Source of the DNA: Saccoglossus kowalevskii
Taxonomy: Eukaryota; Hemichordata; Enteropneusta; Harrimaniidae
Length of the DNA stretch: 64,000 nt
NCBI RefSeq assembly: GCF_000003605.2
Contig: NW_003140815.1
Location: forward strand, 711,861 to 775,860
Reading direction: 5' to 3'
The notes under the pieces are model-generated. The model made no database searches and was not told the origin of the DNA. It saw only the letters and a program-made list of their open reading frames with translations. Below, one piece after another: positions 1 to 12,843 of this stretch. The translations under genes and the position numbers were made by a program. Positions within the stretch are counted from its first letter, which is position 1, and each line of letters opens with the position of its first letter.

Positions 1-151
1 GAGTCTCCACAGATCGTTTTTTCTGTCCGGAACTTGCCGATTCATATTGTCGCAAAGCGCCAGCTTGTCGTAAAACTCGTTCCTCAAAACGTGTCAATTT
101 TGTCGTAAATGATCTTCTGCACAAGCGTATTGCGTTGCGGAGAATTCCAAC

Positions 152-451
152 ATGGCGACCACGCCACCAAAATACGTGAGCATAAAAGTTCAAAAAGGAA
201 AAAATGGAAGGATTGTAGACTGGTATGCAGTTGACGTCGGCCAGGGAGATGTGACGTTTACACAGCTATACAAGAGATTGGTACCCGCAAGCGAGTTTTG
301 CCCAGACAACTTTAAGGACATATTGTCCAGAGTGGCTGTCCCGCATTTCTTCTGCAACGATGAGAGAAATGGGAGAGGAGTGGAGGTGTATGGTGGCCTA
401 AAAGTCGGTCAGGCGGCAAACATGTTGTTTTTGTTGTGGTTCAATTCGTAA
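152..451 (+). CDS. Unrecognised ORF or first exon (99 codons)
   Basis: Starts at ATG in the context CCAACATGGCG and is open to 451. The composition is protein-like for the first 85 residues (MATTPPKYVSIKVQKGKNGR, later YKRLVPASEFCPDNFKDILS) and turns hydrophobic and low-quality near the end, so a splice donor may lie before residue 90. I do not recognise the family. It faces away from the gypsy relic and the SLC13 array. Confidence 0.35.
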   Translation: MATTPPKYVSIKVQKGKNGRIVDWYAVDVGQGDVTFTQLYKRLVPASEFCPDNFKDILSRVAVPHFFCNDERNGRGVEVYGGLKVGQAANMLFLLWFNS

Positions 452-675
452 TACCAGCTCTGTAGTCCTGTGGTTTTAGCAGAATTTTTTTTTGGCAAGA
501 TGTTTTTTTTCACTCTCTCGCATTGGTTTTGGGATCTCCAGAAGATGTCATCCATACAATAAATCAGTGTGGCCTAAGGTGAAACATTGGTACTATTGTT
601 TCTATAACAGTTGTAGGCATGCACTAAAAACTAATATGCTGGCTCCTATGCATTTTGTCCTTTGTCTTCCACAGT

Positions 676-2873
676 TCACAGCATGTTTAACAGGGGCCTA
701 TTAAAACGTTCAGGCTGTGGATCTCCCTTGGGATGGTAAGATGTCGTTCTTGATTTCCAAATGCCCAGTATCTGGAATATCTCCTTCAGCAAACGACTCT
801 CACAATGGTCAGAGTGGAGATGCATTGGCAGGCCATAAGGAACAAAGTACTTTTTCAAACGAACTTTGGCTACCATTTTGGCCTCTTGGTCCTTGGTGGT
901 AAACGCTCGTGCATATCTGGTGTAATGATCAGTAACAGCCAGAATAGTTTGAGTATTACTGCAGTCTGGTGTAAGGTAATAAAATCTTTGCATACTATGG
1001 GACCACTGGTTCGAATATTAACTAATGGAGCTGTTCTCTAAGGTAAGGAGTTCCGTTGGACACACTGTCCACAGTTTGGCTCAATACATTCTGGGGGAAT
1101 ACAGTCTCTACAAGGGTTAGCTGAAACTCAACAGTTTTTTTTTAAGTAGAAGTACAATAAGCCACTTCTCCATCAACATGGTACCACGTCTTCAGCACAC
1201 TCCATACTGTATGCTAATTGCACCAACTACCTCTCAAGGTATTACTTCATCAGGTTCTTGACAACGAACCTCTAACCGAGATCTCAATCTTTCTATTTCT
1301 TTCTCCATGGATGGAATATCACTAGCATCAGTTTGGGGTCGGCATGATAATGAATCAGCGTCAATGTTGAGGCATCCTCTACGATAGTGCAGAATAAAAT
1401 AATAGGCAGCAAGACCAATGGTGACCTGCTACATCTAGTTTGGCAGTAGTTTGCAGATAGGTAAGTGGATCATTGTCTGTAAGTTGACAGGTGGGTGTCA
1501 ACCGATCTCCAGATGGCTCAGTCACACTGCAATAGGTCACATCAGCTTTCATTTTCTAGGACATCTTCTTTCGTATTTTCGGTGGAAGATACCCAGCATG
1601 TGAGTCATTCAGTGGTTTCAATATTTGGGCATAGTTTGCCAGAAACCGGCGATAATAACCTAAACATCCAAATAAGGATTTTAGTTCTCTGATATTTTTG
1701 GAAGTAGGCAAAGTCTTCGAGGCCTCTATTTTGTCAGGATCTAGTTTAACTCACCTTGCTAACAATGTGCACAAGATATTTTGTCACTTTTCTGCACACA
1801 GCTTCAAACCATATTTAGCTTGTCTATCAAGCAACTTCATAAGTCAGTTCTCTGCTTCTCCCAGGGTGCGACCAAATACGATCAGGTCATCTAGGTATAC
1901 GAGGACATCCAATAAATGCATATCAGACATGCATTTCTCCATCAAGCGTTGGAATGTAGCGGATGCTCCAGTAATACTTTGCGGCATGCGTTCAAACTGG
2001 TAGAACCCTAGAGGACATATGAATGCAGTCTTCTCTTTATTGGCTTCATCCACAGGTATCTGATAATATTCAAATTTAGGACATGGAACCATGTACATCC
2101 ATTTGAACAATCCAATGCATTATGTATTCTTGGTACAGTATATTGACGTTGATTCAGTGTTCGATATCCACACATAGTTTTAAAGTTCCATTCTTTTTCC
2201 TCACCAGGACAATTGATGAAGCATATTGACTCATAGATTCCTTAATAATACCTGCATCAAATAAATCCTGGATGTGCATCCTGGCATCATCAAAGTCTTC
2301 AGGAGTAATCCTCCTGGACCTTTCCCTGAAAGGGGTAGAATCACGCAGAGAAATTCTATGCTCCACTGCTGAAGTACAACCCACATCCCAGTCATGACGT
2401 GGGAGTACATGTTGACAATTCATTTTCTTGGTTATTCTCTTCTTGTCATCTTTGCTGAGGGGTGCACTGCCAAAATTAACAGTCACATTCCCTTTCTGAG
2501 ACACGTCTACTGATAACCAACACAGCGAGTACTTGCTTTAGGTTCAACTTTCTGTGAATATAACTCACTGGGTTGTACACCCAATCAGGTACATGCAACT
2601 CAGCGAGTACACTCTTTGGGGTACCACTACCTTGAACTTCTGGAGATTTTCAGACTTCAGTTGGGCTACACTGCTCTTTACAATTAGTCCACCAGGAAGG
2701 TTGAAACATTGGGGTGAAGTAGTGTCGTCTTGGGTAGTCCTGCCTTCACTCTGGTCACTCCAGTCAGAGACAGCACATTTTCGCATCTGTTTCACTTCAC
2801 TCATCCTTCCATTCAAGTCATACTTGTCCAGTATGGTAACTTGCTTGTATGCTTGAGTACACAAACTATTCAC
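676..2873 (-). mobile_element. Decayed Ty3/gypsy retrotransposon, pol region
   Basis: Reading right to left on the minus strand: a stretch like the segment after the protease (2,873-2,565); the RT N-terminus (2,504-2,154; ends SSIVLVRKKNGTLKLCVD); the RT palm with the YLDD catalytic motif (2,110-1,844); the RT thumb/connection (LDPDKIEA and ELKSLFGCLGYYRRFL, around 1,750-1,640); a broken RNase H (DNDPLTYLQTTAKLDVAG, around 1,475-1,400); a zinc-binding C-x-x-C region (around 1,110-1,060); and the integrase core (993-676; VTDHYTRYARAF, LHSDH, YHPKGDPQPERFN). Frameshifts and stops separate these pieces. No LTRs, gag or envelope were recognised. It is an inactive relic. Confidence 0.9.
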
Positions 2874-3171
2874 TGTCTTCTTCTACCCAATGAATACTAC
2901 TACGAATCACCTGTGTTGATGTTTGAAGATAGTTATCAATTTAAAACACCACCCCATTCCCAAAGAAAGGCAATGGTATTTTCTGAGAGGGGTGCACTCT
3001 CAAGTCGTTACTTTGTGCTATTTTTTTTATTTTTTCTCATTTTGCGCTTTTTCAAATGTTATAAATTATAAAATACAATTACCACAATGATAACAATTAT
3101 TATGGAAAATTCATGTACCGATCATGTCCCTCTCTAAGAGTATCTTGGCCTCCTATTGAAAATGGGATGGC

Positions 3172-3220
3172 CAAATCTGACGACCATAGCTCCCAAAATC
3201 TCCCTGCATTTGGACCCCAT
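3172..3220 (-). pseudogene. Truncated duplicate of SLC13 copy C exon 1
   Basis: Minus-strand ATG at 3,220 followed by the same start as the 4,107 exon (MGSKCREI). A 2-bp loss then shifts the frame, and after GTCG the sequence jumps to what is upstream of a ~220-bp gap relative to the other copy. The transmembrane-coding half is missing, so it cannot make TM1. Confidence 0.75.
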
Positions 3221-3993
3221 TTTGTAAGCTCCTTGAAAAAGATGGTTCGAAGCAACACATTTGGTCCTTTGCCCGTCCAGGATGAATGATGTCTGCCTGC
3301 AGTAATCTGATACTTGTGTTACGACAATTATTTGCTGTGTTTGTTTACGTATATTTAGACCAAGAACAGCAAACGGGCCCAACAGCTTCACGATGGACAC
3401 CATTAAATTATGAATGCGCGAGTCCAGCACGTGCACAGATTGAACATATTTTGGGTACACCCGACAACAATATTTCTAGGTGAATGCCAACTGTCCGCCT
3501 TCATAAAGGCACCCCTTACTTCACACATCACAAGTTGAACTTCTATCCAATGGCTACTACTACGAATTGCCTGTGTTGATGATGTCTGGAGATCGTTATC
3601 AATTTAAATCACTTTGGGCCACCTCGTTCTCGAAAGGAGGCAGTGGTATTTACTGAGAGGGACGTACTCTCAAGTCATTTATGCTACATTTTCGTATTTT
3701 TCCCGTTTTGTCTATTTTAAATGTAATAAATTATAAAGTACAATCAAAACAACGATTACAATTATTATGGACAATTCATATACCGATCATGCCCCTCTCT
3801 AAAAGTATCTTGGCCTCCTATTGAAAATGGGATGGCCTATTCTGATGATAACATCTCCAGACGCCACTTGAATCAGCACAGGCGACTCCTTAGCAAGTTT
3901 ACTGACGATGTTGGTAATTAGGTGTTCCTTTCATTCACGCGTGCGTCCACAGTGATAATGTAACCAGTAACCGAAGATTAACGTGTCACTCAC

Positions 3994-4107
3994 CGAAGTC
4001 GGGATGATGATAATCAACGGTAGACATAAAATGGGAACTAAAATAATCACAAATATGCCCAAAAACGACCATAGCTCCCAAAATATCTCCCTGCATTTGG
4101 ACCCCAT
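3994..4107 (-). CDS. SLC13: Orphan SLC13 exon 1 (copy C), partial gene
   Basis: It has 38 open codons: MGSKCREIFWELWSFLGIFV, then IILVPILCLPLIIIIPTS, ending at donor GTGAGT. It matches copy A exon 1 in length, phase and pattern (MG-x-x-C-K/R-E, W-E-L/F-W, PxxCLPxII). No exon 2 was found between here and position 1; that space holds a truncated duplicate of this exon, a gypsy relic and a plus-strand ORF. It is either the first exon of a gene continuing past the left edge or a leftover. Confidence 0.75.
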
Positions 4108-4199
4108 TTTGTCAGCTCCTTGAAAAAGATGGTTCGATGCAACACCTTTGCCTATGCCGTTCAGAATGAATGATGTCTCTTCAATATCAACAGTGCACA

Positions 4200-6360
4200 A
4201 TGATATCAGTCATGCCCGTAGCCAGGGAGTTCTTTTCACTGTTTATGGGACTAACGAGCGCCGAAAATGGATATTACGTGGTATATCTTAAGGATGGCGT
4301 CATTGAAACTACTGCGCAACGATACTGCGCATAACAAATTGTCGTTCGATGTACTGGTGTTGTGCTGGCCTCTGGTGCTTTCGGGGTTGCTTTCAGGTTT
4401 TGAAGGAACTTTAGCCATCCAGAATATGCAGCCAACGCGCCACTATGGATATTGATATTTAGGGTATTCTTTATAAGAAGCAAGATTGTACGGCAAAGGC
4501 GTCACTGTACGTAAAACAAGTCATTAATGAGTTTAAAAGGTGACGCCTATTTTGCTGTAACATCACTGTTTGAGGTGAGATCATTTTTAATTGGGTGATA
4601 TGATTGTTTTGCTTTATAGATGGTGACCTAATATACAATTACACTCTATACAAGTTTCCAATGATACAGGATACGGTGTTTATGGTGGTTAATCACCTCT
4701 CGAAGCTCGCTCGGGAATATGCAGGTCACTGAGATCTCGAAAGTAACTAACACAGTAGTACGACATGAACACCTGCTAGAACCTCAATAACAGTTATAAA
4801 ACATGATAAAACACTTACATTTTACCGCGCTAAGGAAACACACAAAATGAGTTACAATTACGTAACGGCGGTCTAACAAACACGCTGTCTAAGATGTGGT
4901 TGACTTTTAGGCTATATGATTTTGCGATGAAAATTCATAAGCCTAACATTATGTACGTAGATCTTGCGTTAGGTTACACCTGATACGATTTCTTCGTGCA
5001 GGTTACATGAGACCAATGACTACACATTCCGAAATATCAACACTCTAGCACACGTGTACTCGTTCACGCATTTCATCTTCGGTCGGCTATAGTGTGCATA
5101 AATTACATCCTTCTTTGATTTGATTAATTTGTAAAAACAAAGAGAAGATATCATGAAAATAACAATAATATTTTTTTTTACAAAATTGAATGCTACATTA
5201 CATTTTTTATCATTTTGTATATTGCATAATTGTTTTTCAGTTCATTATCAATGTTGTACACCCGCGTATCAGTCAATGGGACGAATTACGCAATTTATTC
5301 ATTCAAATATGCTAAGGTTGACCCGGGGGTTGAGAAAAATGTGAGAAAAGATTTGGGTTACGTGTACAGAGATAAAAATTATTTCTACATTTTTAGTGAA
5401 AATAGTACATTGTTAGTAAAAAGCGACCGATGTGATATGATGGTGAAGAGCTCTGTTTGCATAACAAAAAAATAGAGATTCCTGGTCTCAGATGTGCCTT
5501 TTATTTACAGTCACGTAAAACTCATTGTTGTTTCTTTTCTCTAGGATAGTTTCAATGCAGCTCGTACACTCACCAACTCGCTTCTAGGCTATTTCCTTCT
5601 TTCGCTTAGCTTCCAGTAATCGCACAGTTACAGGTGTGCCATAAAAGGTCCTGAAGTACACAGCAATAATGTATTCATTATGCGTCGTTTTTGTGATTAT
5701 TATTATTTACAGCTTAAATGAAATGCTGTCGGACAATAGTGTCAATGTTTCTTGAGTGTATATATAGATGCATATTTTCAAGATAAATACGTTGTATTCC
5801 ATGGCCAGGTAAGACATTGGCAGGCCGTGTACGGCGTACAGTCTGCCGTTCAATGCAACGATACTTTCACGCCACATACCAATTGTTTGTCTACTCGGAA
5901 AAATAATCTATAAATTTAAACCCAGTATCTCTCAAATTTGTTTTTCATATCTGACAATGAGAATGCCTGCAGTGTTGCTTGTCAATAGACCATTTTCCGT
6001 TCACTGCGAGAATCACGCGTTATGCGTGAAATCGAACGTAAAAACAGGACAAACAAAGGTCATAGTGTCGTAGTCGAGTCAAACATCGCGTGGGATTCGA
6101 CAAACGCGAAAGTATTTCGGGGACATTTCCATGTTTAATAATGTGCTGTCCACATTTGATGATAGGCAATTTCGATTAAGTAAGGGTATTCGGAAGCAAT
6201 ATTCCTCTGTCGAAGATCGGCCGGTCAATGTAAGCTGCGAAATACAGAAATTCTAGTTCAAAATCAAATCGTTCGATTTTTGCGGCAGACGTTCGACGCG
6301 CGTGTTTCATGCATCTCGCGAGATCTCGCAATTGTTCGGAAAATCACCTTGTGTCAATGT
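4200..6360. other. Non-coding stretch left of the SLC13 copy D relics
   Basis: Apart from the possible exon at 5,241-5,475, I see no gene. No exon-12 or exon-13 SLC13 relic could be found here, although they would be expected if copy D had kept its 3' end. Confidence 0.5.
5241..5475 (+). CDS. Possible terminal exon of an unrecognised gene
   Basis: A good acceptor (TTGTTTTTCAG) is followed by an open frame reading SLSMLYTRVSVNGTNYAIYS ... VRKDLGYVYRDKNYFYIFSE ... CDMMVKSSVCITKK and a stop at 5,473-5,475. Residue use is protein-like rather than random, but no family is evident and no partner exon was located. Confidence 0.3.
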
Positions 6361-6363
6361 GTC

Positions 6364-6438
6364 AAGAACGATGACCCAGTCTTCCAACGCCCAAAGGGAC
6401 TATAATTGATTACGAATCCACTGAGAGAGACCATAGAT
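6364..6438 (-). pseudogene. SLC13 exon-11-like relic (copy D) with in-frame stop
   Basis: After acceptor TTTAG it reads YGLSQWIRNQL, a TAG stop (6,402..6,400), then LEDWVIVL, aligning with exon 11 of copy A ([11 protein letters not shown]...LEDWVIVL). Similarity ends at about 6,364, before the SNT motif. Its order and orientation after the exon-9-like relic suit a decayed gene copy between A and C. Confidence 0.75.
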
Positions 6439-6789
6439 CTAAACCGAAGTGAAATAAAAAAAATCTCAATAGGAAACATTTTTTAATGACAAGGTAGGAC
6501 GAGATAAACACAAATTCAACACTAAATGATGTCCTTCCTGGTCGAGTGTTAATAACTCGTGAAGATTGGTACTGCAAGTATTAAAAACCTGAACCATTCC
6601 TTCAACAAATGCCAGACAAACAGCAATAATACTCTCCGTGCCAACTGTTGATGAACGATCCATCAATTCAGCAATTTTGGATTTCATACAATTTAAAATT
6701 TATATGATGTCCAGGTCTATTAAATCCGATTCCGACTAATTTGAGACGGTATTTGAAAGTTGTAAACACGCAATTGGTGATTACTCTAC

Positions 6790-6886
6790 CTTCTCTTGTT
6801 CTGTGTTCATAAAAACAGCAAATCCAAAGGGAAGACGGAATAGAAGAACTGCCATAAATATTCCAGGACCAGCTTCACTAATGTAA
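6790..6886 (-). pseudogene. SLC13 exon-9-like relic (copy D)
   Basis: Between acceptor TTGCAG and donor GTAGAG it reads YISEAGPGIFMAVLLFRLPF, aligning with exon 9 of A ([20 protein letters not shown]). It is 97 nt, where A and B have 98, so its donor phase would not fit the family frame. This is consistent with decay. Confidence 0.6.
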
Positions 6887-6889
6887 CTG

Positions 6890-9800
6890 CAACATAGATG
6901 CAAAACGGTCAAGTCTGTGGGAAGTCTGTTGTTCGAGTTACGGGCAGGATTCACCGTTAAACAATACGAAAAATCTATGTTGCCCGCGACTTGAAGTTCG
7001 GTTAACAAAAAGTTACAAAATGTGGACGTTCAACAAAAACAAAAATATGTGTTGCCTGTAACTCTGTTAACCATAAATGTTAATTGAACATCGAGTTATA
7101 ATTTGGGCATGGTTTCTAAAAATTGGCCTAATCATTTATGTAACCATATGTTTTCTCTAACTCGAACAATTCAGCATCTCACGATAACCATAGTCACACA
7201 ATAAATATTAATAAAATATATTTTTGGGGTGATCATCACCTGTATTAACAAGAATACATAGGAAAATATTTATTATACGCAATGACAATCACACGATTGT
7301 GGTGGTATGTATTGTTCCACAAATCATAAACTTGTAGATCTCTTGGTGTATGTGAATTAAATTAAACACACTGTATGCTACTGGGCGATATTCAGTATTG
7401 ATTGTACACTATAAAGGGTTGCTTTTCTGTTGTTTGTATAATAACTGTTATTGTGCTAGGGTTGCACTGTAACACATTAAGAGTAAAGATTAGTTTCTTG
7501 TTTTAAGAACTAATGTGAGAAGAAGACGATTTGAATGACTACAATTGAACAATTTATTGCTCAGTACAGTACAGAAGAGTGTTTGAAACTCCCGTCACCG
7601 ATGAAGGGTCAACAGCGCCACCCGCATGTGTGCATTTGCATTTAGGGAATCCGAAATCGCTCGTTGCGCTCACTCGCCCAGCTGTGCTAGTGGAAGTTGT
7701 GGTATTGTGGGATAGAACCTATCAACGCTGTTATACGACCAACAAGGGCAGAATAATAAGTAGATAAATTTCGGAGGGCAGGAAATCACTAGAACAGTGA
7801 AAATCAGAACATTTAATCAACAAACTATATGAATTGTTCAAATCTCGGACGTGGGACACCCGGGTATCGCGTGACACTAAACATCGGTTTATTATTTTTG
7901 TTAATTACTTTTAAAAAGTAAAGGATTTAAAAATCCTTTATTAGTAATAAACAATTAATGACAAAATAACACACATGTATGTACATTAACTGTCTTATAA
8001 CCATGCAAAATACACGGGGGTTTATGGTTAAATAATAACAGATGCTTGTGAGGTTAATATCACTATTTGTTGCCTGCTCAAGGGATTGTGGTCATGACCA
8101 TAATATTGATGATGCCAGAGCCGAAGGCGAGTCCACTCGCTAAGACCCTGTCACGTCAATGAACTCAATAAAGAGTATTCAAAATAGGATCTAGATTCAA
8201 AAAAATATTAAGGACGTACTTTTTATTATTTTAGTTCCCATTTTAAACCTGCCACTTCATCCCAATTCCGGTGAGTATTATTTCCTGTTACGTAATGTTA
8301 TGTTACGTAAAGCCAACATCTCCGTGTATTATTTACTTTGTCCATAATGGTTTGTATTACATACATACATACGTGAGTGATAGTTATACCAACTGCTAAC
8401 CATGATACAGAAAGCCGATTCATGTATTCAGGTAACGAAAAATAATTGTTATTATACATGGTCATTATACATGTCCGTAATGTCAAATCAATGTGATTTT
8501 GAATGCGGAGATTAGAAGACATGGCTAACATGTATTGTTAGGTACTTGGGTACGACATTAATAACATATTTGTGAGTGAATCACGCGAGATTTCGGCTAA
8601 CCACGGTAATGCGTCTCATCACTGTCACTGCGTCACAGTAACAGATCAAGTCGTGTTCAAATATCATGTAATGAACATGTTTCATGCAGCACGTAGATGA
8701 AAGTAAACAATCTATGACGTCACAAATATGTATAATGATCGATGGTTTTAGGCACAGTTACTAGATGGATATGCGCAAGGCAAAGTCACAAAGAAAATAT
8801 AGAAAAGCAATTGTGTTATTACATTAGAAACGTGAATCATGAAAATTGTCAAAACTCGACGCATGATGGCGTTTATCGATTTATAATCAGCTGGTCTCAT
8901 GTATAACATATGACGGATAATTATCATAGTGTTAAGTCCGTGGAGGAAGACATTTAGCATCATGTTCAATGTAGATTTAAAACAAAAATGAAGATGAACT
9001 CATTAAACAAATTATTAATAAAGTTGAAATGAAATGAGTCAAATATATTAACTCATATTTAAAAAATAACTGATAAGCAGGAGTGCAGCTTAACTCCTAC
9101 TAATAAGAAAAAAGTGAGTGATATAATTAAATCTATGTATGGGATGAGTTATATTCCTCGATGCACAATTAATAGGTTATTTATAAAAAAAACTAATGAT
9201 CATATGCCTATATAGTTTTATCCCTATTTTGACTTGGCGATATCATAGGCATCAATAAATATGATAATTGGTTGGATACTGGTAGACAATGCAAGTTGTT
9301 GGCGATGTTGTCGAAAAACATTGCAAATTTCGCTCACAGTCACGTTAAACTACTTCCACAACGCATTAGTTAATAGTTTTTATTGTACACCTTTTAATTT
9401 GTTTAAGTTGGTAAATTTGGCCAGCGGTTCGAATCGGTGACTATAAAAATCCTATTATCAGCAACTACTGCTTGTTTTCATTGCAAATGCATAACATCGA
9501 GTGCATGCAAAACGTCACATGAATAGGGTACTGAGCTTACAGACAAATATATATATACAATATATGTAGGTGTTGTACCATCAAGGTCACACATCTAATC
9601 AGGGCAAAGTTAGCGCTCATAAACATAAAGATTAAAGCACGACCCGAAGCCAATTATTGTGTACAAAAGGACAAGTACGAGATGTGCTCAATACATGAAT
9701 TTCGATGCTCTGAGCAACTCCTATATTAATCTAATACATGTAATAATCTAGGTCAAGATTGTATTCACCGAAAATGACATTAGTTGCCGTACTACGCATG

Positions 9801-12712
9801 TGCGAAACTTGTGATGATAAGTTTTGTTATTTTAGTATGTCAACGATATTTGATTAAAAGAAAGGCATATTAACAGCTCACGAAATGAACGTCGTTATCT
9901 AATCTACAGGTGGTTTCAAAGACAAAACTAGAATGTTACTTGTGTTTACTACAATTAAAACATAATCACTAACATCATCATTTCTTTCAAAACCACTCAT
10001 TTATTTTCTTAATACTTCAAATATATACAGTTCAAAATAAATCAGAGGACAACCCATCAGCAGTAAAATAATCGAAATCAAAACAATAAATGTAATAAAA
10101 CATAGTTATGTTTTTAATATGTTTTATTATTATACATCTGTCACCGTAACGCCATATGTTACAGCGTGCCGTAATTTTGTGGTATTTTACGGGTATCTTC
10201 ATCCTGCCATATTAAGGAAATGCGAATTCCAAATATGGAATGATTACGCGCGTAAGCGTCCCCCAATAATAAAAACAAACATGGCACTACATTCTGTGAG
10301 CAGTCAGACAAAATGAATGAAAGTTCCATTCCATGCATACTTTAGCCAAACATCACACCAACTAGTCTAATATAGCATTTGCGACAAACGTCTTCCAAAT
10401 CAAAAGTCACACATCATTGTGAGAAGAATAGTAAATAAAATGTTTTTGTTTTTTAAATGTGTGAAAACAATCAGTCAAAAGAGGTCTAAATAACACCGGT
10501 GATGAACATAACAAATCACCAGACAGTTTTGTTTTGTTTTGTTTTGTTTTTGTTAAATAGTTAATTATGAGTATGAACCAACCAATTAAAAATACACACA
10601 ATATGTAATAGTCTGGCTTACTTATTTAGAAATGCAATATAGATGTTTCTTTGTATTTAATATTATTTTCATTTTATGTACAATACGTTTGTTGCCAGGG
10701 TATTGGTGTTGAATAATTATTATTATTTGGAAGTACATATTACATTAAACTTTTATATCGTAATGGAGTTAGAAATAAGTCATATGGAAATAATAAAACA
10801 CGGTTTGATAACAAAGAAAATATGATATACAGGATAAAAAAAAGTTCACAACTATTTAAAAACAAAATGTCAGAAATGATACTTATATAATGAAAATAAC
10901 AATCCCAAGAAATTCTTGAATACCATAAAACACATAAGATACTATTGTACAATCTTAATTGATACAACTAATAAAATAACAATACACGCACCACAGCGTC
11001 ATATTTAACAAGAAGTGTTTACCTCTCCCCTTCTCCTTGGCGAGCGTCCTGTCGAACATAAAATAGACTTCGAATGTGTGACTGTGAGGTTTTCAGTATC
11101 GTTTATTATAAATCATCACCATCCGGTTTATGTGATGTCATAGTTTCACATAATCACAAGATAATGTAAACCTTTTTTTCGCAAGTACATTCACTCTAAC
11201 AAAAAAGTACTAAAATTAAAATATCTTTTATTAATTCTGTTGGTCGTGATTTATAACAACAATAATTAATCCCCCATAGCGTCATATTTGACTCTGAGAA
11301 GGGCCTGGACGCGATAATGCGTTCAGCTGTATTACCCCCCTGTATTATCTTGTCATATACACGTCTCCTAATCCAATATGGCGCTGCTGGGGACTCGTTG
11401 TTGTTTAATGATATACCATCAACATGTGTGAATGTTTTTAGATGCTGTACGTCTAAAATCGGACTGGTGTGCTGGCCACGGAACACGAAAAGCGTGTGAA
11501 TTTTTTTTTTATATATTATGTCTAATATCTCTCTCATCACCATGCCCACTGTTCTCCTAATGTATGTATAAATTATATTATGAAAAGTGGCGCAATGACA
11601 GGATAGAACAGTACAGTATTAATAGTGCAGTATTTGAGGAGTAAACGAGATCACCGTATCTTCAGCGTCGAAGCTAAGGTCTAACATTAGTGTATTTCCT
11701 AATCGATTCAGAAAAATATCGTACAAAGTTTAATTCCAAAACAATAATTACAATGGATAAAAACAATGTGCTAATTTTTTTTTCTCCGACCCATATAGGA
11801 AGTGGAAAATGACTTTTACACTTAAAATAACGTAAATAGTTCATGAAGTGTCCTGTATCACGCCCAAGTGACTATTTACCACATAAAAAGAATCAATTTT
11901 CTTTAACGCCAACTCAGATAAAAATGACAATATCAACCTAAAATATGTTCAATATAAGTATAGGCCTAGGGTGAGTTGGTTTTCAAATTATTTCATTCTA
12001 TTTTATTTATTCCTTCAATTCATCTGGCAATTAAGTGTCAGTTATTTAATTTTGTAGAAAAATAAATATTACGGTTTTTTGGTACATTTTTAGTATCTCT
12101 AGGTGTAAGTTAACCAATTTTGATTTATTTCGAGCAATTTAGCTAAAATATCACTCAATAATTTAGTTATAAGTTGAACGGTTCATTTATTCAAAATTTG
12201 CACAACAGCGGTTTTCAATTATTTGATGATATTCGGGATTCTTTTATGAAATCTTGCTCTAGCATAAATCCATATGAAAATAGTTCTAAAAAGCTTATTT
12301 TTATATTTTTTTCTTCAAAATAAACATTTTTTTACTCTTATTTGCTATGACTAATGCCCGCGGATGGCTAGCATTGAGGTAGAATTCTACGCATAAAATT
12401 CCAGTATATTTTACTAATTGTACTCCTGATTAATATATGAAAAATTACCTGTTCTAACAATTGTAACAATCTCAAGAATGCAGATTCAAATTATCACGTG
12501 ACTATGACCCCTTGATCTTACATAGTAAAATAATTAACATTGTCGTGCAATTTGTATTAGGCAGTATGAGCCAAATTAAAATGTACTTCTAAAAATGTAA
12601 TCACACTGACAACTCACAAAAATAATGTTTTTTAATGTTTTAACAATATTAGGAAGTATAGCAATAATTGATGGATCAGTAGGTGACCCATAGGTTTAAA
12701 TTTTTATAATAC
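6890..12712. other. AT-rich intergenic stretch, no gene seen
   Basis: Short chance ORFs only. No SLC13 exon 1-8 relic for copy D was recognised. A more GC-rich island at 7,570-7,770 has an ORF (62 codons) without a recognisable family. Confidence 0.5.

Positions 12713-12843
<131 letters not shown>

Larger units (their letters stand above)
2880..4174. repeat. Direct duplication around SLC13 copy C exon 1 (blocks about 2880-3293 and 3541-4174)
   Basis: Block 1 (2,880-3,293) aligns with block 2 (3,541-4,174) at an offset of about 661-665 bp up to about 3,175/3,838. After that it aligns at an offset of about 885 bp, so block 1 lacks roughly 220 bp. Shared stretches include ATCTTGGCCTCCTATTGAAA and ACGACCATAGCTCCCAAAAT. 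Scattered substitutions show the duplication is not recent. Confidence 0.8.

Noticed and set aside
6466-6687. Minus-strand ORF as SLC13 exon 10 of copy D
   Set aside because: It lies at the right place, but no frame contains the PWGxVLLLGGG block; its origin is unknown.
9426-9435. GGTTCGAATC, a tRNA B-box-like sequence
   Set aside because: No acceptor stem, D-arm or A box at the right distance; no cloverleaf could be drawn.
11196-11549. 117-codon minus-strand ORF
   Set aside because: No recognisable domain; the AT-rich ends and shadow ORF on the other strand suggest chance.
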